Shown here in pieces: positions 1-5,017 of a DNA stretch of 8,083 nt (within the stretch, counting starts at the first letter, position 1; every line of letters begins with the position of its first letter). The position numbers and the translations under genes are program-made. This DNA comes from a bacterium (GTDB lineage Bacteria; Desulfobacterota; Anaeroferrophillalia; Anaeroferrophillales; Tharpellaceae), in assembly GCA_029935295.1 (NCBI GenBank), contig JAOZKP010000128.1, forward strand, positions 1 to 8,083, read 5' to 3'. Under the pieces are notes generated by a model that saw only the letters and a list, made by a program, of their open reading frames with translations, ran no database searches and was not told the origin of the DNA.

Positions 1-40
1 GAAAAACCGGCGGAAAAGTATTTAAAAGAAAATTCAAGTC

Positions 41-62
41 ATAAAATCGAGCTCTATTTTAT
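41..62. repeat. Imperfect 22-bp palindrome at the rph stop
   Basis: ATAAAAT (41-47) and ATTTTAT (56-62) are perfect reverse complements around a GAGCTC core (49-54), with one mismatched pair (48/55). The palindrome covers the rph stop codon (TAG on the minus strand, 54-56). As RNA it could form a weak AT-rich hairpin. No long T-run follows on either strand, so a terminator role is unproven. The remaining bases 1-53 hold no gene I can support. Confidence 0.3.
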
Positions 63-794
63 CAGATCATCAAGCCGGCCTTGAAATATCTCTTTTTCGG
101 AATAGGCGAGGATTTCACTCATCCCCTTCTCGGCAACATCGAGCAGGGCTGACATCTGCTGTCGGCTGAAAGGATGCTCTTCGGCAGTGCCCTGAATTTC
201 AACCAGCTCAAACTTATCCGTCATCACCACATTCATATCAACTTCGGCCGTGGAATCTTCAGGATAGTTCAGATCAAGCAGAACCTCACCCTTGACAATC
301 CCGACACTGATTGCCGCCAACCGTTTAGTCAGCGGTTTCCAGTTGGCGCCCATTTCCGGCTGCAATTTCAGCAGGGCCAGACCCAAAGCAACGAAAGCCC
401 CGCAAATCGATGCAGTCCGGGTACCGCCATCGGCCTGAAGAACATCACAGTCGAGCGTGATTGTGCGCTCACCTAAAACATCAAGATCGGTAACCGCCCG
501 CAAGCTGCGCCCGATCAGGCGCTGGATTTCGAGAGTACGCCCGCCCTGGCGGCCGCGATTAACCTCACGGCCGGAACGCTCATGCGTACTCGCCGGCAGC
601 ATCGAATATTCCGCCGTCAGCCAGCCGCCGCCGGAATCGCGCCGGAACCGGGGTACACCGTCGGCAACTGAAGCCGCACATAAAACCCGGGTCTGACCAC
701 ATGAAATTAACACTGATCCGGCCGGATGATCGAGAAAATCGGGAATAATTTTTAAATTGCGTAACTGATCCGCACTGCGTCCATCAACTCTCAT
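54..794 (-). CDS. rph: Ribonuclease PH (3'-to-5' phosphorolytic exoribonuclease)
   Basis: This 246-residue protein is a cytoplasmic, phosphate-dependent RNase that trims the 3' ends of tRNA precursors. Its length is normal for the family. Family signatures read in order: MRVDGRS at the N-terminus; GWLTAEYSMLPAST at about 57-70; HERSGRE at 71-77 and GRTLEIQRLIGRSLRAV at 85-101, which carry the conserved arginines of the substrate and phosphate site; DCDVLQADGGTRTASI at 115-130; and LDLNYPEDSTAEVDMNVV at 173-190 with the conserved acidic residues. The ATG at 794-792 is preceded by a GAGG Shine-Dalgarno motif 8 nt upstream, within the 21-bp gap to the upstream radical SAM gene. The two genes are therefore probably one transcript. 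No truncation or missing motif is seen. The rdgB gene often found beside rph is not visible in the 53 bp that remain. Confidence 0.96.
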   Translation of the reverse strand: MRVDGRSADQLRNLKIIPDFLDHPAGSVLISCGQTRVLCAASVADGVPRFRRDSGGGWLTAEYSMLPASTHERSGREVNRGRQGGRTLEIQRLIGRSLRAVTDLDVLGERTITLDCDVLQADGGTRTASICGAFVALGLALLKLQPEMGANWKPLTKRLAAISVGIVKGEVLLDLNYPEDSTAEVDMNVVMTDKFELVEIQGTAEEHPFSRQQMSALLDVAEKGMSEILAYSEKEIFQGRLDDLIK

Positions 795-815
795 TTATAT
801 GACCTCAATTTTAAT

Positions 816-1709
816 TTATAAATAACGATAGTCGGTATAACCAACTTCATTCTTTTTGCAATACTCAATCCCCCGATCCAGCGCCAGAAGCATTTGCTCC
901 TTATCATCCGGCAGCTGCGCATCTAAAGGCACAATGTTGGATGCGTGATCATTCAAAAACCGGGATGTCACCTCCAGCCCGGCGACGATATCGCGCTCCT
1001 CTTCAATACTGACCAGCGGTGAAACCTGCGTGAAACTTCCCTCATCAATCCATCTCGCGATATCTGATTTGGGAATCGGAGTCAGCGTCCGCACCCGGAT
1101 AAAATGCGGGTCGATCGCATTTAAAACGCGAATTGTTCCCTGCCGGTGATCCATTGTCAACTCCATCCCGCCAATCCCCAACAGAACATAAATCGAACAT
1201 TGAAAACCGGCATCTTTCGATTTCAAGGATCCCGCAATTATCTCATCCGCCGTCGGTCCTTTGTGAATCAGTTGCAGCACCTTATCGGAACCACTTTCCA
1301 GGCCGATATGGAGCCGGTTCAGACCGGCTTCGCGAATCCGCAACAGATCTTCCGGAGTTTTCTTTAACACGGTTTTCGCCCGGGCATATGAAGTCACCCG
1401 TTTGAGATCGGGAAAAACTTTATAGAGATGGTTTAAAATTTCAACCAGGTCGTCAGCGGACAACAGCAACGAGTTGGAATCGCCGAGAAAAACATGATCT
1501 GCACCGCGACCGTAAACCTGCGGCATGAGATCGATATCCGCTTTAATCTCAGCCATTGTTTTCCGCGCAAACGGATATTTCTTATACATCGAACAGAAAG
1601 CACACTTATTCCATGGACAACCATGCGTGACCCGCAGTAACATACTCTGCGCTTCGGACGGCGGCCGGTAAGGAGGAAAATCAAACGAATGAACTGCAGC
1701 AGCAACCAT
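816..1709 (-). CDS. Radical SAM protein of unknown function
   Basis: This is a 297-residue soluble protein of the radical SAM superfamily. Members use a 4Fe-4S cluster and S-adenosylmethionine for radical chemistry; the substrate of this subgroup is not known to me. After a short PPYRPPSEAQS lead-in, the cluster motif HGCPWNKCAFCSMY places cysteines at 31, 36 and 39. The spacing is CX4CX2C, not the canonical CX3CX2C. Downstream are FLGDSN, the strand motif LHIGLESGSDKVL, and YVLLGIGG. The tail contains RVRTLTPIP and LNDHASNIVPLDAQLPDDK. No B12-binding, TRAM or SPASM domain is visible, so this is a minimal single-domain form. A GTG start at 1715 is possible, but it would touch the GGAGA motif directly. 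The ATG at 1709 sits 6 nt from GGAGA and is preferred. The gene is upstream of rph by 21 bp. Confidence 0.85.
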   Translation of the reverse strand: MVAAAVHSFDFPPYRPPSEAQSMLLRVTHGCPWNKCAFCSMYKKYPFARKTMAEIKADIDLMPQVYGRGADHVFLGDSNSLLLSADDLVEILNHLYKVFPDLKRVTSYARAKTVLKKTPEDLLRIREAGLNRLHIGLESGSDKVLQLIHKGPTADEIIAGSLKSKDAGFQCSIYVLLGIGGMELTMDHRQGTIRVLNAIDPHFIRVRTLTPIPKSDIARWIDEGSFTQVSPLVSIEEERDIVAGLEVTSRFLNDHASNIVPLDAQLPDDKEQMLLALDRGIEYCKKNEVGYTDYRYL

Positions 1710-1715
1710 AAACAC

Positions 1716-1720
1716 TCTCC
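1716..1720 (-). promoter_or_regulatory. Ribosome binding site that decides the radical SAM start
   Basis: On the minus strand the order is TGGAGA, then GTGTTT, then ATG. GGAGA abuts the GTG at 1715-1713 with no spacer, which is unfavourable for initiation there. It lies 6 nt from the ATG at 1709-1707, a normal distance. This supports a 297-residue product over the 299-residue one. Confidence 0.65.
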
Positions 1721-1824
1721 AAAAATTTTATAACTTCAACTAACACCTGTCATTTTAACGGGAGCTCTGCATAGCACAAAATCATTTTCACGTCACCATT
1801 TCCTTTGCAAAAAATAGAAAGATT

Positions 1825-1853
1825 TTCTGATATCCATCCAAATCTCATATAAT
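1825..1853 (+). promoter_or_regulatory. Candidate sigma-70 promoter for phnN
   Basis: A perfect TATAAT -10 hexamer lies at 1848-1853. A weak -35 (TTCTGA, 1825-1830, 3 of 6 matches to TTGACA) precedes it by 17 bp. The region is AT-rich and about 150 bp upstream of phnN, which would give a long 5' leader containing the dyad at 1874-1900 and the repeat at 1927-1953. The AT-rich context makes chance TATAAT matches likely. No equally good promoter was found for the divergent radical SAM gene. Confidence 0.35.
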
Positions 1854-1873
1854 AATTTTATCAGCAGCAAGCT

Positions 1874-1900
1874 TCACCAACTTCATTAATGAGACGGTGA
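1874..1900. repeat. Nested dyad, possible operator or leader hairpin
   Basis: A perfect 10-bp palindrome TCATTAATGA (1883-1892) is flanked by a second inverted pair, TCACC (1874-1878) and GGTGA (1896-1900). The two spacers are 4 and 3 nt, so the whole is nearly symmetric over 27 bp. It lies just downstream of the candidate phnN promoter and could be a regulator site. No regulator gene is nearby to suggest which one. Confidence 0.35.
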
Positions 1901-1926
1901 GAAAAAAATTTAACTGAACAAAAATT

Positions 1927-1953
1927 TTCTCTGTGTTCTCTGTGCTCTCTGTG
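1927..1953. repeat. Three tandem 9-bp units (YTCTCTGTG)
   Basis: Units TTCTCTGTG, TTCTCTGTG and CTCTCTGTG follow one another without gaps, then GTAAAAAA. The run lies 53 bp upstream of the phnN start. Read in one frame it gives the tripeptide pattern FSV-FSV-LSV, but no supported gene contains it. Similar CTCTGTG/CTTTGTG arrays are, to my recollection, scattered through intergenic DNA of several bacterial genomes, so it may be one copy of a dispersed repeat. Confidence 0.7.
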
Positions 1954-2006
1954 GTAAAAAAGCTTTACTTGCCCGGCACCAAAACTTACTTACTAAGTTC
2001 CTAAAT

Positions 2007-2606
2007 ATGAAATTGAAAAATAAAAAAAATCAAGACAATGAAGTATCACTTGTTAACCAGGGGAAATTATTCTACCTGATGGGCGCCTCCGGAGCCGGCA
2101 AGGACAGCCTGATCAACTACGCCCGCCAACACCTTAACGACCCGGCCCGCTTCAAATTTGTCCGGCGCCAGATTACACGACCAACCAAACCCGGCGATAA
2201 CAATAATGATGACTATCTCTCTCCGGCCGAATTCGAACGCCAAAATGCTGCCGGTGACTTTGCAATGAGCTGGGAAAGACATGGCACCCGCTACGGTATC
2301 ACTAACGAAATCAATTTCTGGCTCAAAGCAGGCCTCCACGTAATCATTAACGGCTCCCGCCACCATTACCCGACCGCCCGGAAAACTTACCCCGATCTTT
2401 ACGCCATCTGGATCACTGCCAATCCGGAAATTTTATGGCAACGTCTGCAAAAACGAAAACGGGAGACCCCTGATAAAATAAAAGAACGGATGGCATCAGC
2501 AACCAGCTTCACCCTACCAAATTCAAGTAGCAAATATAGTATTATTGAAAACAATGGCCCTCTGATTGAAGCCGGAGAACAATTTCTGAGGATATTATCG
2601 CCCTAA
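2007..2606 (+). CDS. phnN: Ribose 1,5-bisphosphate phosphokinase (PhnN family)
   Basis: This 199-residue P-loop kinase resembles guanylate kinase. PhnN phosphorylates ribose 1,5-bisphosphate with ATP to make PRPP, in phosphonate breakdown or as a bypass for PRPP synthesis. The Walker A motif GASGAGKDS is at 26-34. The PhnN-specific blocks are present: FAMSWERHGTRYGI at 85-98, the EI..WL..GL helix at 101-110, and VIINGSRHHYP at 112-122. They distinguish it from true guanylate kinase. A lysine/arginine-rich lid follows at about 146-162. The protein has a lysine- and asparagine-rich extension of about 18 residues before the first strand (GKLFYLMG), encoded by A-rich DNA. No Shine-Dalgarno motif is clear before the ATG, but no better in-frame start exists before the P-loop strand. 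No phnG-M C-P lyase gene is adjacent, so a stand-alone PRPP-linked role is likely. Guanylate-type kinase activity on another substrate is the alternative. Confidence 0.87.
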   Translation: MKLKNKKNQDNEVSLVNQGKLFYLMGASGAGKDSLINYARQHLNDPARFKFVRRQITRPTKPGDNNNDDYLSPAEFERQNAAGDFAMSWERHGTRYGITNEINFWLKAGLHVIINGSRHHYPTARKTYPDLYAIWITANPEILWQRLQKRKRETPDKIKERMASATSFTLPNSSSKYSIIENNGPLIEAGEQFLRILSP

Positions 2607-2637
2607 ATACTCAGCCGCAAACCTTACCAATCAAAAC

Positions 2638-2666
2638 TTGACAAAACATTGTTTTCATACTACTCG
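2638..2666 (+). promoter_or_regulatory. Weak candidate promoter before the transporter operon
   Basis: A perfect TTGACA hexamer lies at 2638-2643. At the ideal 17-bp spacing, the -10 position (2661-2666, TACTCG) is a poor match. The spacer contains an AAAAC-ATT-GTTTT inverted repeat (2643-2655) that could be an operator. An alternative pair is TTTTCA (2652-2657) with CATAAC (2676-2681) at 18 bp. Either would start a transcript just upstream of the structured leader. Confidence 0.28.
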
Positions 2667-2687
2667 GTCAGGTGACATAACTCATTT

Positions 2688-2748
2688 TCACTTAATGCGG
2701 GAACAAATCCCGCAACCCAAACCGGGTTTAAGGCCCGCAAATAAGTGA
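2688..2748 (+). promoter_or_regulatory. Structured leader with competing hairpins
   Basis: TCACTTA (2688-2694) pairs perfectly with TAAGTGA (2742-2748), enclosing the whole element. Inside, TGCGGGA (2696-2702) pairs with TCCCGCA (2708-2714) over a 5-nt loop. AACCC (2714-2718) can pair with GGGTT (2724-2728). A second CCCGCA (2734-2739) can instead take TGCGGG, which would extend the outer stem and exclude the first hairpin. A terminator-like hairpin follows at once, and the lipoprotein start codon is about 90 bp further on. This could be an attenuator, a riboswitch-like leader or a small RNA. It matches none of the riboswitch cores I could check by eye (TPP, cobalamin, glycine, c-di-GMP-I). 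Confidence 0.42.
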
Positions 2749-2752
2749 CCTT

Positions 2753-2776
2753 ATCAGAACATTTTCTGATTTTTTC
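2753..2776 (+). terminator. Intrinsic terminator-like hairpin with T-run
   Basis: ATCAGAA (2753-2759) and TTCTGAT (2764-2770) form a perfect 7-bp stem with a CATT loop, followed by a T-run to 2776 and a second run after CTTG. The stem is AT-rich, so its strength is uncertain. It could end the phnN transcript, or act as a conditional terminator at the end of the structured leader of the lipoprotein gene. Confidence 0.55.
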
Positions 2777-2838
2777 TTGTTTTTTTGTGTAGAAAATAAC
2801 CTGTAAGGCACTAAAAACAAAACGGACAAGGAGGCACT

Positions 2839-3258
2839 ATGAACAGATCGATTCGGAGAATATCTCTTTATGTCATTATGACGACAATTGCCGCGGCCCT
2901 GCTCTGGGGCTGTGCCGGCAGCAATAAACCGGACAATGTTACGTGCACGGGTGCAGTTGAGTGGCAGATCTGCGATGAGGCCAAAATCACCTCTTTTGCC
3001 TGCGAGCTCGGTTCTTTCAAGAAAAAACCGGCGTTAGTCTATACGGTTGCGGTTAAGAACATCACCGAAAAAGCCCATCGTTACCGGATCAATATTTTTC
3101 TGCTCGACCAGGATAAGGCCGCCGGTTACCTGGTACCGCGCAAAGGCAAGCCTCCGGTCGTAAAACCGGGCGAAACGGCCACCGTTAAGATACCGTTTTT
3201 CAAGGCAAGCAAAACCTCAGAAAAGATGCTGGTCATTCTGAAAACCATCGGCGAATAG
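2839..3258 (+). CDS. Small lipoprotein of unknown function, TAXI-TRAP neighbour
   Basis: This 139-residue protein has a clear lipoprotein signal. The basic n-region (R3, R6, R7) is followed by a hydrophobic stretch at about 8-23 and a lipobox L22-W23-G24 before the lipidated C25. The next residue is alanine, not aspartate, so export to the outer membrane is expected. The mature part reads as a single beta-rich domain: VYTVAVKNITEKAHRYRINIFLLD at about 68-91 (strand-like), then a proline/glycine turn region (GKPPVVKPGETATVKIPFF) and a C-terminal strand. Three further cysteines (36, 45, 55) could form a disulfide. A strong AAGGAGG (2828-2834) precedes the ATG by 4 nt. The TAXI binding protein gene begins 77 bp downstream with no terminator between. 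A role as an accessory to the transporter is inferred only from position. I do not recognise the family. Confidence 0.78.
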   Translation: MNRSIRRISLYVIMTTIAAALLWGCAGSNKPDNVTCTGAVEWQICDEAKITSFACELGSFKKKPALVYTVAVKNITEKAHRYRINIFLLDQDKAAGYLVPRKGKPPVVKPGETATVKIPFFKASKTSEKMLVILKTIGE

Positions 3259-3335
3259 ACCAGCTCTGGCTACGCACATAAGCAACAAGCACAAAGTATT
3301 TATTTACTGAAATAATTATACAGGAGAAAGATACC

Positions 3336-4325
3336 ATGATTAAAAAAACAACTTTCATTCTCGCCCTGGTCGCAGCTCTGGGATTACTTTTCAGTTTCCA
3401 GGCCAGCCAGGCTGACGCGAAAACCCGTTTTATCTCAATCGGCACCGGCGGCACCGGCGGGGTCTACTATCCTTACGGCGGCGGCGTCGCCGAAATCTGG
3501 ACCAAACATGTAAAAGGCGTAAAAGCCGTAGCCGAGGTTACCGGAGCCTCTGTCGAAAACACCAAACTCTGCCACAAAGGTGAGACCCTGTTTGGTGAGA
3601 TCATGAGTGATGTTGCTTACCAGGCCTATACCGGCACCGGCAAGTTCAAAGACAAACCCCAGAAAATCCGGGGGATGTTTGTGATGTATCCCAATGTCTA
3701 CCATATTGTCACCCGTCAGAGTTCTGGCATCAAAAGTATTGCCGAACTCAAAGGGAAAAAAGTTTCGGTCGGCGCTCCCGGCAGCGGTACCGAATTTATG
3801 ACCAACCTGATTCTCGAAGGTGCTCTTAATGTGCCTTACGACTCTTTCAATGTCTTCCGGCTCTCTTTCAACGAGAATGCCAACGCGTTGAAAGACAACT
3901 CAATTAACGTCGGCATCTGGTGTGTGGCCCCACCGACCTCATCAATCATGGATCTTGCCACAACTCATAAAATCAGCATCATCCCGTTCACCAAAGCCGA
4001 GATTGATACCGTCACGCAAAAATACCCCTTCTACTCCGGCTATACTCTGCCCGCCGGCATCTACAATGGCCAGGATCAGGATATCTACACGGCCTCAGTC
4101 TGGAACACCTTTATCTGTAATGCCGATATTGATGAAGAGCTGGTCTACGAGCTTACCAAGGCGGTCTTTGAGCACCAGGAATTCCTGATGAAAATCCACC
4201 ATTTCGCCAAATATACAACCCCTGAAAATGCGGTCAAATATTCGGCAATCCCGCTGCATCCCGGCGCCATCAAATACCTTAAAGAGAAAGGAATTAAAGT
4301 GCCCGAACGCCTGATTGCAAAATAG
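3336..4325 (+). CDS. TAXI-family TRAP transporter substrate-binding protein
   Basis: This 329-residue periplasmic protein captures an organic anion for the TRAP permease encoded downstream. A Sec signal peptide is visible: MIKK, a hydrophobic core at about 5-21, and a likely cleavage after ADA (A28). The mature chain starts KTRFISIGTGGTGGVYYPYGG, the hallmark of the TAXI family. IAELKGKKVSVGAPGSGTE (about 135-153) is the second conserved block. The end, LHPGAIKYLKEKGI (307-320), is also typical, and the length is normal. Cysteines remain at 79, 196 and 261. A well-placed AGGAGA (3322-3327) lies 8 nt before the ATG. The DUF1850 gene starts on the base after its TAG stop. Characterised TAXI proteins bind glutamate/glutamine or 2-oxoacid-type ligands; the ligand here cannot be read from the sequence. 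Confidence 0.95.
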   Translation: MIKKTTFILALVAALGLLFSFQASQADAKTRFISIGTGGTGGVYYPYGGGVAEIWTKHVKGVKAVAEVTGASVENTKLCHKGETLFGEIMSDVAYQAYTGTGKFKDKPQKIRGMFVMYPNVYHIVTRQSSGIKSIAELKGKKVSVGAPGSGTEFMTNLILEGALNVPYDSFNVFRLSFNENANALKDNSINVGIWCVAPPTSSIMDLATTHKISIIPFTKAEIDTVTQKYPFYSGYTLPAGIYNGQDQDIYTASVWNTFICNADIDEELVYELTKAVFEHQEFLMKIHHFAKYTTPENAVKYSAIPLHPGAIKYLKEKGIKVPERLIAK

Positions 4326-4835
4326 ATGAAAGAGTTCCGGTTCCGGCCGCCAGCCAGATTCTGGCGGCCGGAACTATTTATCCTCTGGGCAATCCTTTTC
4401 CTGTCGACTTCAGGACTCAGTGCGGCTTCTTCGGATTTTGGCCCGCGGCTGGTCGTAAGTAATTTTTCGACGGCCGAAGTGATCACCTCTCTTAAAGTTA
4501 AAATTGGTGACCGCTTCACCATCCGCTACATTCATTCCGTTGACAAAACGCCGATTTTTGAGGAGTTTCGCCTCGACCGGGATCAAGGTCTGGTCTTGGA
4601 AAAAACCTGGTTTACGATGTTCGGCGCCGGCCTCGGCCACTGGTCCGGCCATGGCGACCTGACTCAGGATGCAGACTGGATTACGATTAACAATATCGAG
4701 AAGCCTCTGGGCAGTTTTATCCTGCGCATCGGCGCCTTAAATGTCGGCCATACCATCATCTATCACGACCAGAAAATAAACCTTTCCCGACTCGCCCCCG
4801 GCGTCCGAGCCCTGGTTGAGTTTAAGTTATGGTAA
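4326..4835 (+). CDS. DUF1850 protein, probable TAXI-TRAP accessory component
   Basis: This 169-residue exported or membrane-anchored protein has a hydrophobic segment at about 17-33 that could be a signal peptide or an N-terminal anchor. The family signature YIHSVDKTPIFEEFR is at 68-82. Further conserved-looking parts are WFTMFGAGLGHW (95-106) and the terminal LAPGVRALVEF. DUF1850 genes recur beside TAXI-TRAP genes, which fits this position. The ATG directly follows the stop of the binding-protein gene and no Shine-Dalgarno motif is seen, so translation is probably coupled. No later ATG, GTG or TTG precedes the hydrophobic segment. Codons 5-17 encode half-palindromic arginine/proline-rich residues because a perfect 14-bp inverted repeat lies here. 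The TAA stop (4833-4835) falls inside the left terminal repeat of a MITE-like element. Confidence 0.88.
   Translation: MKEFRFRPPARFWRPELFILWAILFLSTSGLSAASSDFGPRLVVSNFSTAEVITSLKVKIGDRFTIRYIHSVDKTPIFEEFRLDRDQGLVLEKTWFTMFGAGLGHWSGHGDLTQDADWITINNIEKPLGSFILRIGALNVGHTIIYHDQKINLSRLAPGVRALVEFKLW
4340..4374 (+). repeat. Perfect 14-bp inverted repeat (intra-operon hairpin)
   Basis: GTTCCGGCCGCCAG (4340-4353) and CTGGCGGCCGGAAC (4361-4374) are exact reverse complements around the 7-nt loop CCAGATT. The stem is GC-rich and begins 14 nt after the TAG of the binding-protein gene, within codons 5-17 of DUF1850. No T-run follows, so it is not a simple terminator. In other binding-protein operons, hairpins at this position protect the upstream mRNA and raise the amount of binding protein over the permease. 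The same role is inferred here. Confidence 0.8.
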
Positions 4836-4985
4836 CTATTCAGCCATCTCTCACAAATTGCCGGGATTGGGGTCATTGCTGGCACAAGGTGCGTCAGCAC
4901 CCCAGCTTTGACCCCGTTCATGAGGGGGCAAAGCAACTTTCGACACCTTTGATTGTAGCTTTATGGAGACACGCTGAATAGTTAC
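4832..4985. mobile_element. MITE-like element, 154 bp with 13-bp terminal inverted repeats
   Basis: GTAACTATTCAGC (4832-4844) and GCTGAATAGTTAC (4973-4985) are exact reverse complements, marking a compact non-coding unit. Pairing continues inward: TCTC (4847-4850) with GAGA (4966-4969), TTGCC (4858-4862) with GGCAA (4927-4931), and a strong central hairpin (4869-4915). It encodes no transposase. A TA dinucleotide sits within each end (4833-4834 and 4983-4984). This would fit a TA target duplication of the Tc1/IS630 type, although it is part of the palindrome and so proves nothing. The left end contains the DUF1850 stop codon. The element separates DUF1850 from the permease, whose other operon partners are nearly contiguous. 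Confidence 0.68.
4869..4915 (+). repeat. Long interrupted hairpin inside the MITE-like element
   Basis: GGGGTCA (4869-4875) pairs with TGACCCC (4909-4915). After a TT/TT internal loop, GCTGG (4878-4882) pairs with CCAGC (4902-4906). After a 5-nt bulge, GGTGC (4888-4892) pairs with GCACC (4897-4901), closed by a GTCA loop. This gives 17 base pairs over 47 nt. It would be a stable RNA structure in the operon transcript. No T-run follows. Confidence 0.75.
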
Positions 4986-5017
4986 AATTTCGATCAATAA
5001 ACTGACAACCAAATAAC

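Noticed and set aside
1..84. An open plus-strand frame from base 1 to a TGA at 82-84 that could be the tail of an upstream gene (EKPAEKYLKENSSHK...).
   Set aside because: A second plus frame also stays open to 42-44, the DNA is AT-rich, and this one would overlap the end of rph by about 30 bp. There is no family signal in so short a piece.
1710..1715. GTG start for the radical SAM gene, two codons upstream of the ATG.
   Set aside because: The GGAGA motif directly abuts the GTG, leaving no spacer, while the ATG at 1709 has a normal 6-nt spacer.
1727..1753. Minus-strand promoter for the radical SAM gene (ATGACA at 1753-1748, TATAAA at 1732-1727).
   Set aside because: The spacer is only 15 bp, and transcription would begin at about the ribosome binding site.
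2688..2748. Assigning the leader to a named riboswitch class such as c-di-GMP-I, TPP, glycine or cobalamin.
   Set aside because: None of the conserved core motifs of those classes is present. Only the pairing pattern is supported.
4340..4374. Reading the 14-bp inverted repeat as an intrinsic terminator of the binding-protein gene.
   Set aside because: No T-run follows, and the DUF1850 frame runs intact through it with downstream operon genes clearly present.
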